This document shows positions 52,190 through 61,658 of a DNA stretch of 64,000 nucleotides, piece after piece. The stretch is from an uncultured Ignavibacteriota bacterium (GTDB lineage: Bacteria; Bacteroidota; Ignavibacteria; UBA10030; UBA8401). Every line of letters starts with the position of its first letter. Position 1 is the stretch's first letter. The notes below the pieces were generated by a model. It had not been told where the DNA came from and made no database searches. It saw nothing but the letters and a program-made list of their open reading frames with translations. Made by a program: the position numbers and the translations under genes. The stretch covers positions 209,792-273,791 of the forward strand of contig CAISDA010000033.1 of the NCBI GenBank assembly GCA_903884005.1, given 5' to 3'.

Positions 52190-52858
52190 TTACTGCCGGG
52201 AGGGAAATTCGTGCTGGACTTTTGCGACGGCTTCGCCGCGCGAGGAGACGTGAAGTTTTTGATACATGTTATGAAGATGATGGCGGACGGTGAACGAGCT
52301 GATGAACAATTGTTCTCCTATCGCCTTATAACTGTGCCCTTTCACCAGGAGTGTCAGAACTTCCAGCTCTCGTGCCGATAGATGTTCGGTCCCCGATGGT
52401 TCGTTCGTTTTTTGGAAATATGTCAATACCCGTTTTGCAATGGACCCCGTCATCGGCGCGCCGCCGTCATGCGCTTCTTTTATCGCATCGATCAGTTTTT
52501 CTTTGGTCGTATTTTTTAAGATATAACCGACCGCGCCCACCCGGAGAGAATCGAATATTTTGTCGTCCGATGTAAAGATGGTCTGCATGATGACGTGGAT
52601 GGAGGGATACCGCTTTGTCACCTCCCTGACGCAGGCAATTCCATCTTTCCCCTTCATGCCAATGTCCATTAAAATCACATCCGGAAGAGTATCGCCCAAC
52701 GCTTCCAGTCCATCCAATGTTTCATAATAACTATGGAACACGCCGAGGACCGTAAATCCATCGACGGACTGAATAATATATTCCATGCCGGCGCTCAATT
52801 CACGATCATCATCGACGATGCACACCGTTATGGAGTCTATATGTTTTTCGCTTTTCAT
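52190..52858 (-). CDS. NarL/LuxR-type response regulator
   Basis: The 222-residue protein has a receiver domain (D16-D18 acidic patch, phosphoacceptor D65 in VILMDIGMKG, K114) and a LuxR-type helix-turn-helix (about 155-210) with LSARELEVLTLLVKGHSYKA and FTVRHHLHNMYQKL. It binds DNA when phosphorylated. The kinase gene is directly upstream (51 nt). The pairing with a HisKA_3 kinase is the usual NarL arrangement. Confidence 0.92.
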   Translation of the reverse strand: MKSEKHIDSITVCIVDDDRELSAGMEYIIQSVDGFTVLGVFHSYYETLDGLEALGDTLPDVILMDIGMKGKDGIACVREVTKRYPSIHVIMQTIFTSDDKIFDSLRVGAVGYILKNTTKEKLIDAIKEAHDGGAPMTGSIAKRVLTYFQKTNEPSGTEHLSARELEVLTLLVKGHSYKAIGEQLFISSFTVRHHLHNMYQKLHVSSRGEAVAKVQHEFPSRQ

Positions 52859-52909
52859 ATCAGAATATCGATCATATGGACCCGTGACACAATGGGATAC
52901 ATGAACAGT

Positions 52910-55900
52910 TTATAATTGAAAGACGACTTCTATCGTTGTGCCGGCCTGAGGGTGAGACGTAATTCGAACACTGCCGCCGGAGGCCTCCGCACGCACTCTC
53001 ATATTGTCCAATCCGTTGATGCGCCCTAACTGCTCCTCATTGAACCCAATGCCATCATCCTTTATCGTCAGGACAAGTGTAGTGCCTTTCTTTTTCACTT
53101 GGACCATGACATGCGAGGCGTGCGAGTGTTTTATGATATTATTCATGCTTTCCTTCACGATCAGCAACATGGCACGCTTCATAAACGGCTCGATGGAAAT
53201 GCTTTCTATTTCCTCGTCGGACAATTCCAACCCCAGATTGCCTTCTTCACAAATTTGCGTCAGGTACGAATGAATGCGTTCCAGCAAATATTCCGAACGG
53301 TCATTCCTTGGGTCGATCGACCACACGACATCGGCAATCGACTCCATTAATTCGCGCGAAATGATACCGATTCGGGTTGATGTTTCGATGGTATTTTTTG
53401 TGCTCTTCGATTGTTGTTGTTGTTCTCCGGCTATGTCGGACAGCACGGCAATTCGCGCCAGGCCGGAACCAATTTCATCATGAAGATCCGCCGCAATTTT
53501 TGACCGAATTTTTTCCACTTCCAATTTTCGCAACAACCACGTCCGGTAAAATGCGATGCCCACAAGCGAAAGGGAAAAAATAAGAACGGGATAGAACCAC
53601 CATCGTTCGACCATGGGGGGAATAACGGTCAAGCCGATAGTGGTTGCTGCTTCGTGCCATACGCCGTCTCTCCCTTGCGCTTTTACACGAAAAACATAGC
53701 CGCCTTCTTTTAAATTTGCGTAGCTTACATTTCTACGGTCCTGGCTAAAGATCCACGTGTCGTTAAACCCCTCCAGTTTGTAGCCATAGGTGTTTCCTTC
53801 GGGGTTTTTGAAATCCAATGTTGTGAATTCAAAAGTAACAATCCGCTCATTCGGTTCCATAGTGACGGCCGCATTGCGTCCCGGGCTCGCCTCGACCGAG
53901 ACCGGATGTTCCGATTGCTTCGTCGCCGTGATCACAATCGGAGGCGTTGATTGGGCCATCTTTAGGCTTTCAGGAATGAACATACACAAGCCATTGGATC
54001 CTCCAAAAAATAACTTTCCATTCGTAGTATGAAATGATGAACCGGAATTGAAATCGTCCTGGAAACCATCCTTACTGAAAAAATTTTGGAAACTTTCACC
54101 GTTATATTTTGAAATCCCGTAATATGTGCTGATCCATAGATTCGAGCTATGATCTTCCTCGATGCCGACAATGATATTGTTTGGCAACCCGTCGTTCGTC
54201 ATAAAATGAGTGAATGTGTTGGTGCCCGAATCAAATTTATTCAATCCGGTTCTCGTGCCGATCCACAAATTGTTTTTTGAATCTTTGCATAATGATAAGA
54301 CAAGATCATTACCCAGTGACGAGGGATCGGCTTTATTGGTCCTGTACGATACGCTCTTTCCAGCAGGCACATCAATTTTGCTTACTCCGGCCCCAAACGT
54401 CCCAACCCAAAGATTTCCATTTGAATCGGGAAGCACCGTCCGCACAGAATTACTCGGCAGCATGTGGTTCGATGTATTCAGGCGCTGAAGCACGCGGCCA
54501 TCCTCGCTCAGGCGCACAACACCTCCGCCATCGGTGGAGACCCATATGGATCCTTGGTGATCCGCGCGAACCTCATAGACATAATTGTCCAAATAGTTAT
54601 TTGACGGAGACGCTGTTCCGAGTATGTGGGAGTAGCGTTTTAGAGAAGGCCGATAAGTATACACCCCGTTCATTGTTCCTATCCAAATAGTTCCCCTGGA
54701 ATCACCGCAAACGGAAGAGATGGTTTTTATTTCCCTCCGGTTGAACATGTACGACAAGCCGCCGACCGTTGAATAGCCTTTTGTTTTGCTGTCGTACGTT
54801 GTCAGTCCTCCTCCCGTGCCGATCCACAACAGTCCATGGCCGTCTTCATAAATTCCACGGACGTAATTATTCGGCAGCCCTCCCGCTCCATCCGGTGCTT
54901 TTTGAAGATGTTCAATATTATCAGGGAGCGAAAGTATTTTGACCAATCCTTCCGTGTAGGTTCCTATCCAGACAACATTGGATCGATCGACGAAAAGCGT
55001 CCTTGAAAATTGATTGGCAACAAACGAGTGTGTGATACTTTTTGTTACGTCAACCATGTGTCCCGATGAAATCGTATAGCGAAAGACGCCCGAACTTGTT
55101 CCAACCCACACATGATCGGCATGATCCCGGCTGAGAGTAGTAATAGATGTCGGCAGATCCTTTGTAGCGGTACTACCGGGAAGAGCATGCATGATAAAGC
55201 GGAGAGAACGGCGGTCGAAGGAGATGAATTTTCCTCCGTTCGTCCCGCACCACATCACGCCGTGCGGGTCCTGTACTATTGATACGATTGAAATATTTTT
55301 TTCCTGTACCCGATGAGGCATCAGATACACTTCGCCTGTATTTTTGTTATCATCATATCGGATAAGTTCGCCGTCTGAAGATCCAAACCATACTGTTCCT
55401 CCCCGATCTTCCGTGATCGAACGAATGGCAGAGAGCGTCTTCACTCCATTTTCAGTGCGAAGAGACGTGATCTGTGAAAAGCTCATCGCTGTCAGATCGC
55501 AGCGGGTGATGCCATTACTGCCACATCCGATCCACAGTACATTCCTGCTGTCGACAAAGAGAAAACGTATGTGATCGTCGGGCAGGCTTGTTGAATCAGT
55601 CACCGAGTGTACATAACGAGTGACGGTGAATGTTGTGGGATCGATCTTATTGATACCGTCGGCGCCTGTTCCAGCCCAAATATTCCCGTTCCGGTCTTCT
55701 GCAAGCGCAGACACCATACTTTCGGAAAGAGAATTTTCCTTAAACGGAATGTGCTTCAAATGCTTGAATGAATATCCATTGTAGCGATTTAAACCATCGG
55801 CGGTTCCGATCCACAGAAACCCGGTTTTATCTTGAAGGAGCGAATATACTTCAGGATTTGACAATCCTTTTTCACGGGATAATGATTCAAAACTACATTG

Positions 55901-55960
55901 CTGTTCCTGCGAAAAAACACAACAATACAAGAAGCATGTGGAAATGATCACGGATTTCAT
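52910..55960 (-). CDS. Double-propeller (Reg_prop) sensor histidine kinase, HisKA_3 type
   Basis: The start is taken at the third Met (55960), where the signal peptide MKSVIISTCFLYCCVFS begins; 1016 residues. Fourteen Reg_prop blades (pattern D..G.lWiGT..GL..yd) form two seven-bladed propellers in the periplasm. They are followed by a Y_Y_Y domain (about 690-770), one membrane span (WFYPVLIFSLSLVGIAF), a HisKA_3 dimerisation domain with H827 in DLHDEIG, and HATPase_c (KDDGIGF). This is the non-hybrid form of the sensors Bacteroidota use for glycans. It signals to the LuxR-type regulator next door. The ligand is unknown. Confidence 0.93.
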   Translation of the reverse strand: MKSVIISTCFLYCCVFSQEQQCSFESLSREKGLSNPEVYSLLQDKTGFLWIGTADGLNRYNGYSFKHLKHIPFKENSLSESMVSALAEDRNGNIWAGTGADGINKIDPTTFTVTRYVHSVTDSTSLPDDHIRFLFVDSRNVLWIGCGSNGITRCDLTAMSFSQITSLRTENGVKTLSAIRSITEDRGGTVWFGSSDGELIRYDDNKNTGEVYLMPHRVQEKNISIVSIVQDPHGVMWCGTNGGKFISFDRRSLRFIMHALPGSTATKDLPTSITTLSRDHADHVWVGTSSGVFRYTISSGHMVDVTKSITHSFVANQFSRTLFVDRSNVVWIGTYTEGLVKILSLPDNIEHLQKAPDGAGGLPNNYVRGIYEDGHGLLWIGTGGGLTTYDSKTKGYSTVGGLSYMFNRREIKTISSVCGDSRGTIWIGTMNGVYTYRPSLKRYSHILGTASPSNNYLDNYVYEVRADHQGSIWVSTDGGGVVRLSEDGRVLQRLNTSNHMLPSNSVRTVLPDSNGNLWVGTFGAGVSKIDVPAGKSVSYRTNKADPSSLGNDLVLSLCKDSKNNLWIGTRTGLNKFDSGTNTFTHFMTNDGLPNNIIVGIEEDHSSNLWISTYYGISKYNGESFQNFFSKDGFQDDFNSGSSFHTTNGKLFFGGSNGLCMFIPESLKMAQSTPPIVITATKQSEHPVSVEASPGRNAAVTMEPNERIVTFEFTTLDFKNPEGNTYGYKLEGFNDTWIFSQDRRNVSYANLKEGGYVFRVKAQGRDGVWHEAATTIGLTVIPPMVERWWFYPVLIFSLSLVGIAFYRTWLLRKLEVEKIRSKIAADLHDEIGSGLARIAVLSDIAGEQQQQSKSTKNTIETSTRIGIISRELMESIADVVWSIDPRNDRSEYLLERIHSYLTQICEEGNLGLELSDEEIESISIEPFMKRAMLLIVKESMNNIIKHSHASHVMVQVKKKGTTLVLTIKDDGIGFNEEQLGRINGLDNMRVRAEASGGSVRITSHPQAGTTIEVVFQL

Positions 55961-56004
55961 GTACATAAAAGGTCTTTTGATATATGCTGCAGGCTCTGGC
56001 ACGG

Positions 56005-57693
56005 TTAGGTGCTTCGTATCACCGAACCCGCCAGTGCGCCCGTATTGACGCCGTTGTCGATCACTATGCGGCCGTTGACGATCACGAATGGAATGCCCTC
56101 GGGAAACTGGTGAGGCTGCACGAACGTCGATGTATCCCGTATCGTCTGATAGTCGAACACGACGATGTCTGCCGCTTTGGCCTCTGCAATGACGCCTCGG
56201 TCGGTGATGCCGAGTTTTTCAGCCGGAAGGGCGGTCATCTTGCGGATCATCTCCGGAAGCGTGGTGATCTGCCTCGTGCGCTGGTAGTGCGCGATGGCGC
56301 GGGGGAACGATCCGTATCCGCGTGGATGAGGATTCGATCTCGATCCCCGGCCCCATGGCGAGAACGCTCCCGCATCGGAGCAGACCATCGTATTCTTCCA
56401 CTGGAGCACGAGTTCCGTTCCCGGCTCATCCATGCCGAACCCGACCATGCCCACACCGCCGTTCTCATCGAGCATCAGATTCGCGACAAACTCGAACGGA
56501 TCTTCGTGATTGGCGTCAATGATCTGCTGCACGGTCCTGCCCTGGTGGGGTTTGTTGCCAGGCTTCGACACGGACGAAATCATGATGGATTCCCACGAGC
56601 CGAGCCCTTCCACTTTGCCAAGCACTTCCGATCTGATCTTGCTGCGATCCGAGGAGTCCTTCAGCCGTCCGAGAAACTTGTCCGTTCCGCCATCCCGCGA
56701 CCAGAGAGGAAAGAGCGCTGCCAGTGTCGTGCTGTACGCGACGTACGGATAACGGTCAGTATGTATTTCCATCCCTTGTGCTATCCCCTTTTCGAGCAGG
56801 GCAATCGCTGCAGCCTGTTTCGGCCAGTTCGCCCGGTTCTGCGCCTTCAAATGCGAGACCTGCAGCCTCGAGCCCGACCCTCGAGCGATCGCAATGGCCT
56901 CTTCGATCGCCTCGAGCACGCGATTGTCTTCGTTGCGCATATGTGTCGCATACAGGCGGTGCTTTTCGGGAATGCCCTTCATAACTTCGATGAGCTCTTC
57001 GGTCGAGGCAAAACTTCCCGGCGTGTATTCGAGGCCCGTCGATGCGCCGAAGCATCCCTGTTCGATCGCAAGCGCCGCCTCGCGCTGCATGCGCACGATC
57101 TCGTCCTTCGCGGCGGGACGATTATCGAGTCCGACGATCTTTGCCCGCACGTCGCCGAGACCCACCAACGACAGCAGATTGATCGCCGTTCCCTGGCTTT
57201 TGAGCAGCGTGAAGAAGCCGTCCATGTCGCGGTAGGGGCACGCATATCCGAAGTCATCCTCGAACTCGGCGAGCGTCTGTTTCAATTCGGGTCCTCCCAG
57301 GGGAGCCGCCGAGCTGCCGCAATTGCCCGTGACCGTCGTCGTGACGCCCTGCCGTATTTTGCTTTCAGCACGGGGCGAGACAAGCAAGGATGTATCGAGG
57401 TGCGAATGAATGTCTATGAATCCCGGTGAGACAATGAACGAGCCCGCCTCGATGATGCGGTCTGCCGTCGCGTTGCCGAGCGAGCCCACAGCGGTAATCA
57501 CACCGTTGCGAATGCCGATATCAGCGACGCGTGAAGCCGCACCGGTACCGTCGAGCAGCGTGCCGCCTTTGATCACGAGATCGAACGCAGGACGCACGCG
57601 GCTGATCGAAAGGAATGTAAATCCGCCGGCGGCTGCAGCGGCAATTCCCGCGGCCGCGCCGGTCTTCACGAATGAGCGTCTATCCAAGTGCAC
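56005..57693 (-). CDS. N-acyl-D-amino-acid deacylase (D-aminoacylase family), Tat-exported
   Basis: The 562-residue protein has a twin-arginine signal (RRSFVKTGAAAGIAAAAAG). The amidohydrolase core shows DLVIKGGTLLDGTG, the metal-binding FIDIHSHLD, TGNCGSSAAP with the bridging Cys of this subfamily, ATHMRNE, QVSHLKAQNR and the catalytic Asp in VCSDAGAF. It should free D-amino acids from N-acyl or peptide-linked forms, for instance peptidoglycan fragments, outside the cytoplasm. It lies 44 nt upstream of the propeller kinase and so may share its transcript. Confidence 0.9.
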   Translation of the reverse strand: MHLDRRSFVKTGAAAGIAAAAAGGFTFLSISRVRPAFDLVIKGGTLLDGTGAASRVADIGIRNGVITAVGSLGNATADRIIEAGSFIVSPGFIDIHSHLDTSLLVSPRAESKIRQGVTTTVTGNCGSSAAPLGGPELKQTLAEFEDDFGYACPYRDMDGFFTLLKSQGTAINLLSLVGLGDVRAKIVGLDNRPAAKDEIVRMQREAALAIEQGCFGASTGLEYTPGSFASTEELIEVMKGIPEKHRLYATHMRNEDNRVLEAIEEAIAIARGSGSRLQVSHLKAQNRANWPKQAAAIALLEKGIAQGMEIHTDRYPYVAYSTTLAALFPLWSRDGGTDKFLGRLKDSSDRSKIRSEVLGKVEGLGSWESIMISSVSKPGNKPHQGRTVQQIIDANHEDPFEFVANLMLDENGGVGMVGFGMDEPGTELVLQWKNTMVCSDAGAFSPWGRGSRSNPHPRGYGSFPRAIAHYQRTRQITTLPEMIRKMTALPAEKLGITDRGVIAEAKAADIVVFDYQTIRDTSTFVQPHQFPEGIPFVIVNGRIVIDNGVNTGALAGSVIRST

Positions 57694-57899
57694 CGCCTAT
57701 GGTATGAGTGAATTGATGAGGACGTACTGCCGATATCAAAAAAACGCAAAATCCCTGTCTGGATGGTAATATTGGAAGAAATCGCATATAAAACAATATA
57801 GCCCTCGAACCGCGAGCGTTGCAGCCTCGAGAACAAAGAGCAATGGGGATGTTATCTCGCCCCGCATCCCGAAGCGATGCACAATATTTCACAATTGTT

Positions 57900-57928
57900 T
57901 TGATTCACTGTGACGCATCACCTATATT
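57900..57928 (+). promoter_or_regulatory. Sigma-70-type promoter of the lyase gene
   Basis: TTGATT (57900-57905), a 17-nt spacer and TATATT (57923-57928). The start would be near 57935, about 42 nt before the ATG at 57977, with a strong AAAGGAG ribosome site between. Confidence 0.45.
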
Positions 57929-57976
57929 ATGCACTGGCATACAATCAAAGTACAACGCAGAGAAAAGGAGTTGAGC

Positions 57977-60397
57977 ATGTTCAATACGATTCTACGGGTA
58001 GTCCTTGTATGCGTTGTTGTGCTTGTACATCAGAGCACCATCGCCTACGCACAAAAAGACCGGTCAGGTCCGATCGTTTCCGCGCACTCCGACCTTTTTC
58101 AGATCGGCAATACATGGTACTGTCCGCTGTGCCGGAAAGAAGTCTCAAACGGCGACAGATCGGCCATGGATCCGAAGCTGTGTCTTTCTGAGTGGCATGA
58201 CGTGATGATAGAAAAGGAGTACTTTGAAAAAAATATCCGCTATATCACCGATGAGGAACTTGTCCACTCGCTCAACATACCGCCATTGAATTCGCTCCTT
58301 CAGAAAGAAGTGCTGGCGAAACATTACGGCAAAATATCTGATATTCTCTTCGATTACATGACGCAGCGGAAGGACAATAACAGGCTTTCGGTATATGATC
58401 CGCAAAATAAAAAATTTTTCACAACGATCGATGAGTTCGTCAGCGACGTTCATGCCGATACGCTTCGATACAACCGGATCATTCGTTCGGCCAACGCATT
58501 TTATACTCCTGAACAAGGGTTCACTCTATACGGTGTCAATTGGGGCAAGACGATAGATTTTAATCATACCTATCCCGAAATGTCGAAATGGGGCATCCAT
58601 TATCTGGGTTTTATTGACGACCAGATCAACATCTATCTGCTTCGCCATGATCCGGCAACGGCAAAGGCGTTTGACGATGTTTTTAACCAATGGTACGATC
58701 ACATGGACGGCGTTAAAAACGAGCATGTGATCAATCATACGAAGGCGTACGATTTTATCTGGTATGAATTGGGCCTTGCAAACAGGACTCAAAAGCTGAT
58801 AGATGCAGAGAGAGTGTTTTCCAAAGAACTGTCTCCCGAGACCGTTAAAAAATTGCTGAAAAACATACTGGGATCATCGCGGTGGATGGACGAGTGCCTG
58901 AAAAAAACTCCGTTCCATCCGTATAATTGGCAGACGCATACTGCGATGACACTCACGTATGCAGCCAGCGTGTTCCCTGAGTTCAAAGAATCCGCCGTAT
59001 GGTACAAACGAAGTAAAGCCAACATGGAACTCCACCTGAATAATGACATTTACGATGACGGCGGGTATATTGAAAGAACGTCCAGCTACGCAGAATATAT
59101 GTACAGCGTGTATTACCGTTATATGCTCATGCTGAAATATTTTCAGCACGACCCCGCCTTCATGAAGAAGTACATCGGCAGGATTGAAAAATATATCGAA
59201 TTCTTTGTCCTGACCAACACACCCGTCGGCGTTAATCCGGCATTCAATGATGCGCATCGCAGCAAAAGCCTCGTGAGAGTGTTTAAAGAGATGGGTGAGT
59301 TCTTCGATCGGGGTGATTTCATCGGCGCTGTGAAAAACAATCTCTCGAGTGAAACGCTCGCACACCTCACGGTGAAGCCATGTGATCCCAAAACAACATC
59401 AATAGATTTCCCGCACTCGAAATTTGTTGTGATGAGAGATTCATGGGACCCGAAATCATATTTTATGATAACCAATTATGGCGAGTTTCAAAATCATTGC
59501 CATTTCGACCAGCTGGATTTTGAGATCTATGCAAATGGCATTCCCATTGCGGTGGATGCCGGCCTCGGCAAGCTGGGCTATATCGATTCTCTTCATGTGT
59601 CATGGTACAAAAATCCGTTGGCTCACAATATGATCACCATTAATCAGGCCGTTCCGGAAAAGATCGATAAGGGCGGTTACGATAAAATATGGTCTCACCA
59701 GAAATTCACGGAATATTTCGCTGCGACACACGATGGGTACCTAACCTATCAAAAGACGCGACATCGAAGGCATATTATTTATTCCAAGGGCAGGTATTGG
59801 CTGATCGTGGATGAACTCGTGACAAAGGAGAAGGGCAAGGATATCGACTTCAACTTCCATACTCCCTGCGATATGACTGAAATTACGAACGGTTTTTTGT
59901 CGAACCAGGAGAACGGGTTTTTAATCACGTGTGATAATGCAGACAGCGCGAACATTGTGAAGATCAAATCGAAGGGTGGAGCCGATCTCGGTGATCTCGA
60001 TAATGAACCGTCGAACCGGGAGATCGACTGGCTCATTTTCAGGAAAAAATCGACAGGCAACAAGGGGTCAGATAGAATGGCAACATTGATCTTTCCGTTT
60101 GCATCTAAATCCACCATTCATCCGGCGGATATTTCCGTTGAAAAAATGGCCATGGCAGACACCAATGCAATCGGCTACAAAGTACGGTCCGCCGGACGGG
60201 AAGATATCATCATTTTATCCGATGGCAACTATCGTAAAATGACTGAGACGATAGAAGGCGATTTTACATGCGGATTGTTCAGCTATACGAATGGCAGATT
60301 AACGTATTCAAGCTTCTCAGGAGTGCAAAAATATAAAATTCCAGGAGAAGCCGTGAAATCGTTTGCGAAGAGGCAGGATCTTGAAATTCAGCAGTAG
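57977..60397 (+). CDS. Heparinase II/III-family polysaccharide lyase
   Basis: The ATG at 57977 has AAAGGAG 6 nt upstream; 806 residues. A signal peptide ends IAYAQ. An alpha/alpha toroid (about 90-420) contains NWQTHTAMTLTYAA and DGGYIERTSSYAEYMY. A beta-sandwich begins with FVVMRDSWDPKSYFMITNYG and carries NHCHFDQLDFEIYANGIP, VDAGLGKLGY and NPLAHNMITIN, the catalytic His/Tyr region of Heparinase_II_III. Members cleave uronic-acid polymers (heparin, alginate, other). A CPLC motif near residue 40 is unusual. It stands alone; polymer specificity cannot be told. Confidence 0.85.
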   Translation: MFNTILRVVLVCVVVLVHQSTIAYAQKDRSGPIVSAHSDLFQIGNTWYCPLCRKEVSNGDRSAMDPKLCLSEWHDVMIEKEYFEKNIRYITDEELVHSLNIPPLNSLLQKEVLAKHYGKISDILFDYMTQRKDNNRLSVYDPQNKKFFTTIDEFVSDVHADTLRYNRIIRSANAFYTPEQGFTLYGVNWGKTIDFNHTYPEMSKWGIHYLGFIDDQINIYLLRHDPATAKAFDDVFNQWYDHMDGVKNEHVINHTKAYDFIWYELGLANRTQKLIDAERVFSKELSPETVKKLLKNILGSSRWMDECLKKTPFHPYNWQTHTAMTLTYAASVFPEFKESAVWYKRSKANMELHLNNDIYDDGGYIERTSSYAEYMYSVYYRYMLMLKYFQHDPAFMKKYIGRIEKYIEFFVLTNTPVGVNPAFNDAHRSKSLVRVFKEMGEFFDRGDFIGAVKNNLSSETLAHLTVKPCDPKTTSIDFPHSKFVVMRDSWDPKSYFMITNYGEFQNHCHFDQLDFEIYANGIPIAVDAGLGKLGYIDSLHVSWYKNPLAHNMITINQAVPEKIDKGGYDKIWSHQKFTEYFAATHDGYLTYQKTRHRRHIIYSKGRYWLIVDELVTKEKGKDIDFNFHTPCDMTEITNGFLSNQENGFLITCDNADSANIVKIKSKGGADLGDLDNEPSNREIDWLIFRKKSTGNKGSDRMATLIFPFASKSTIHPADISVEKMAMADTNAIGYKVRSAGREDIIILSDGNYRKMTETIEGDFTCGLFSYTNGRLTYSSFSGVQKYKIPGEAVKSFAKRQDLEIQQ

Positions 60398-60531
60398 TCA
60401 ACGGAGAGTCCTTCTACAGGCAAAAAATAGTCGAAGGGCTGCGCATTCAAGCGGAGCATGTTTCTCTACGCTCAGAACGAGACCGTTCGCCGCCGCGAAA
60501 AAATTTGTACTGCTGAAATAACCACGGGGGA

Positions 60532-61551
60532 TTACGAATTTCTCGCCGTGTCGATCATCATTTTCAAATTTTCCGAAGGTGTCGTCGGTGGAATGGCACA
60601 ACCGGAATTGAGAATGAATCGGGGTGAATTTTTATAGAGAGAAAGCAATTCAAGCGTTTTTTCTTTGACACTGGCGGTCGTTCCCAAGGCTAACACTCCG
60701 CTCGGGTCAAGATTGCCGATGAGTGTGACTCGGTTGTGAAAGGTGTTCACTATTTTGGTTATATCTGTTTTATAATCCAGGTCATAGGCGTCGGCTCCTG
60801 TCAACAGCATGTGGTCCAGGATCACATCGGTATTGCCGCAAATGTGCAAGGCATACGCCACGCCCGTGTGATGAGCAGCGTCGACGAGTTTTTTTTCATA
60901 CGGCAGAGCATACTTCACATACATCTCAGGTGAGATCAATTCCGGGCCAGCCGGACTGTCGCCGTTGGAGACCATATCGCAGCCGGTTTGAACCATCAGT
61001 TGTATGAATTGCGTGCTGGCGTCGGTGCAATATTCGAGCAATCCCCTGAGTTGTTCCTCTTCCCCTATCATCAAATCGAGCATCCAGTTCTGCATCCCCC
61101 TCATCATGCTTGCGAGTGAAAAAGGGGCCTGATCGCAGTTGCCGCGAATATACATCTCGTTTTTATAATACTCTTTCAACAACCGGACTGCTTCGAGCCA
61201 GATTTGAATATATTTGTAATTCTCCACACGAGCCGGTTTGAGACGGATATAATCTTCCAGTCTATTTACATTGCCAATGGTCGTGCGTGCCGGATCGTCG
61301 AGAGGAAAATCAACGCGAACGCCAACGGCGCCTGCAAGGGTAGCGGTGTCGATATCTACCAGAATGCCATCTAAGTGATATTTATCGGCCGAGGCGATAA
61401 AGCATTCTGCGATCAATTTCGGATCGTTGCGGTACTGCTCCATTGTAACGTTGTGTTCTCTGGCCGCCATCATAAAAGAATGGAGCATGACAGGAGTCTT
61501 ATCCGGCCGCTCACCGTGCAATGCAGCCTGTATTCTTTCGTATCCATTCAT
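60532..61551 (-). CDS. URO-D superfamily protein, MtaA/CmuA-like methyltransferase
   Basis: The 339-residue protein has the uroporphyrinogen decarboxylase fold (GYERIQAALHGERPDKTPV, MVSNGDSPAGPELISPEMY). It also has HICGN near residue 240 and a Cys in LNSGCAIPPTTP near 320: the His/Cys/Cys zinc set of corrinoid-cofactor methyltransferases, which HemE lacks. It more likely moves a methyl group between a corrinoid protein and a thiol, or demethylates a substrate, than makes coproporphyrinogen. No corrinoid protein is adjacent. Confidence 0.8.
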   Translation of the reverse strand: MNGYERIQAALHGERPDKTPVMLHSFMMAAREHNVTMEQYRNDPKLIAECFIASADKYHLDGILVDIDTATLAGAVGVRVDFPLDDPARTTIGNVNRLEDYIRLKPARVENYKYIQIWLEAVRLLKEYYKNEMYIRGNCDQAPFSLASMMRGMQNWMLDLMIGEEEQLRGLLEYCTDASTQFIQLMVQTGCDMVSNGDSPAGPELISPEMYVKYALPYEKKLVDAAHHTGVAYALHICGNTDVILDHMLLTGADAYDLDYKTDITKIVNTFHNRVTLIGNLDPSGVLALGTTASVKEKTLELLSLYKNSPRFILNSGCAIPPTTPSENLKMMIDTARNS

Positions 61552-61658
61552 GAGAGTTGAAGTAGTGATGCCGATTAGTGGTCAAGACCCAATGCGGTTT
61601 TTCAGATCGTGCAGTGGTGTCATGATGCTGCGCTGTTTAGAAAAAAATCATCTCCCCT

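Noticed and set aside
55984..57429. 481-codon + strand frame
   Set aside because: Antisense of the D-aminoacylase; Arg-rich and without domains.
60532..61551. hemE (true uroporphyrinogen decarboxylase)
   Set aside because: The His/Cys zinc motif of MtaA-type enzymes is present, which authentic HemE does not have.
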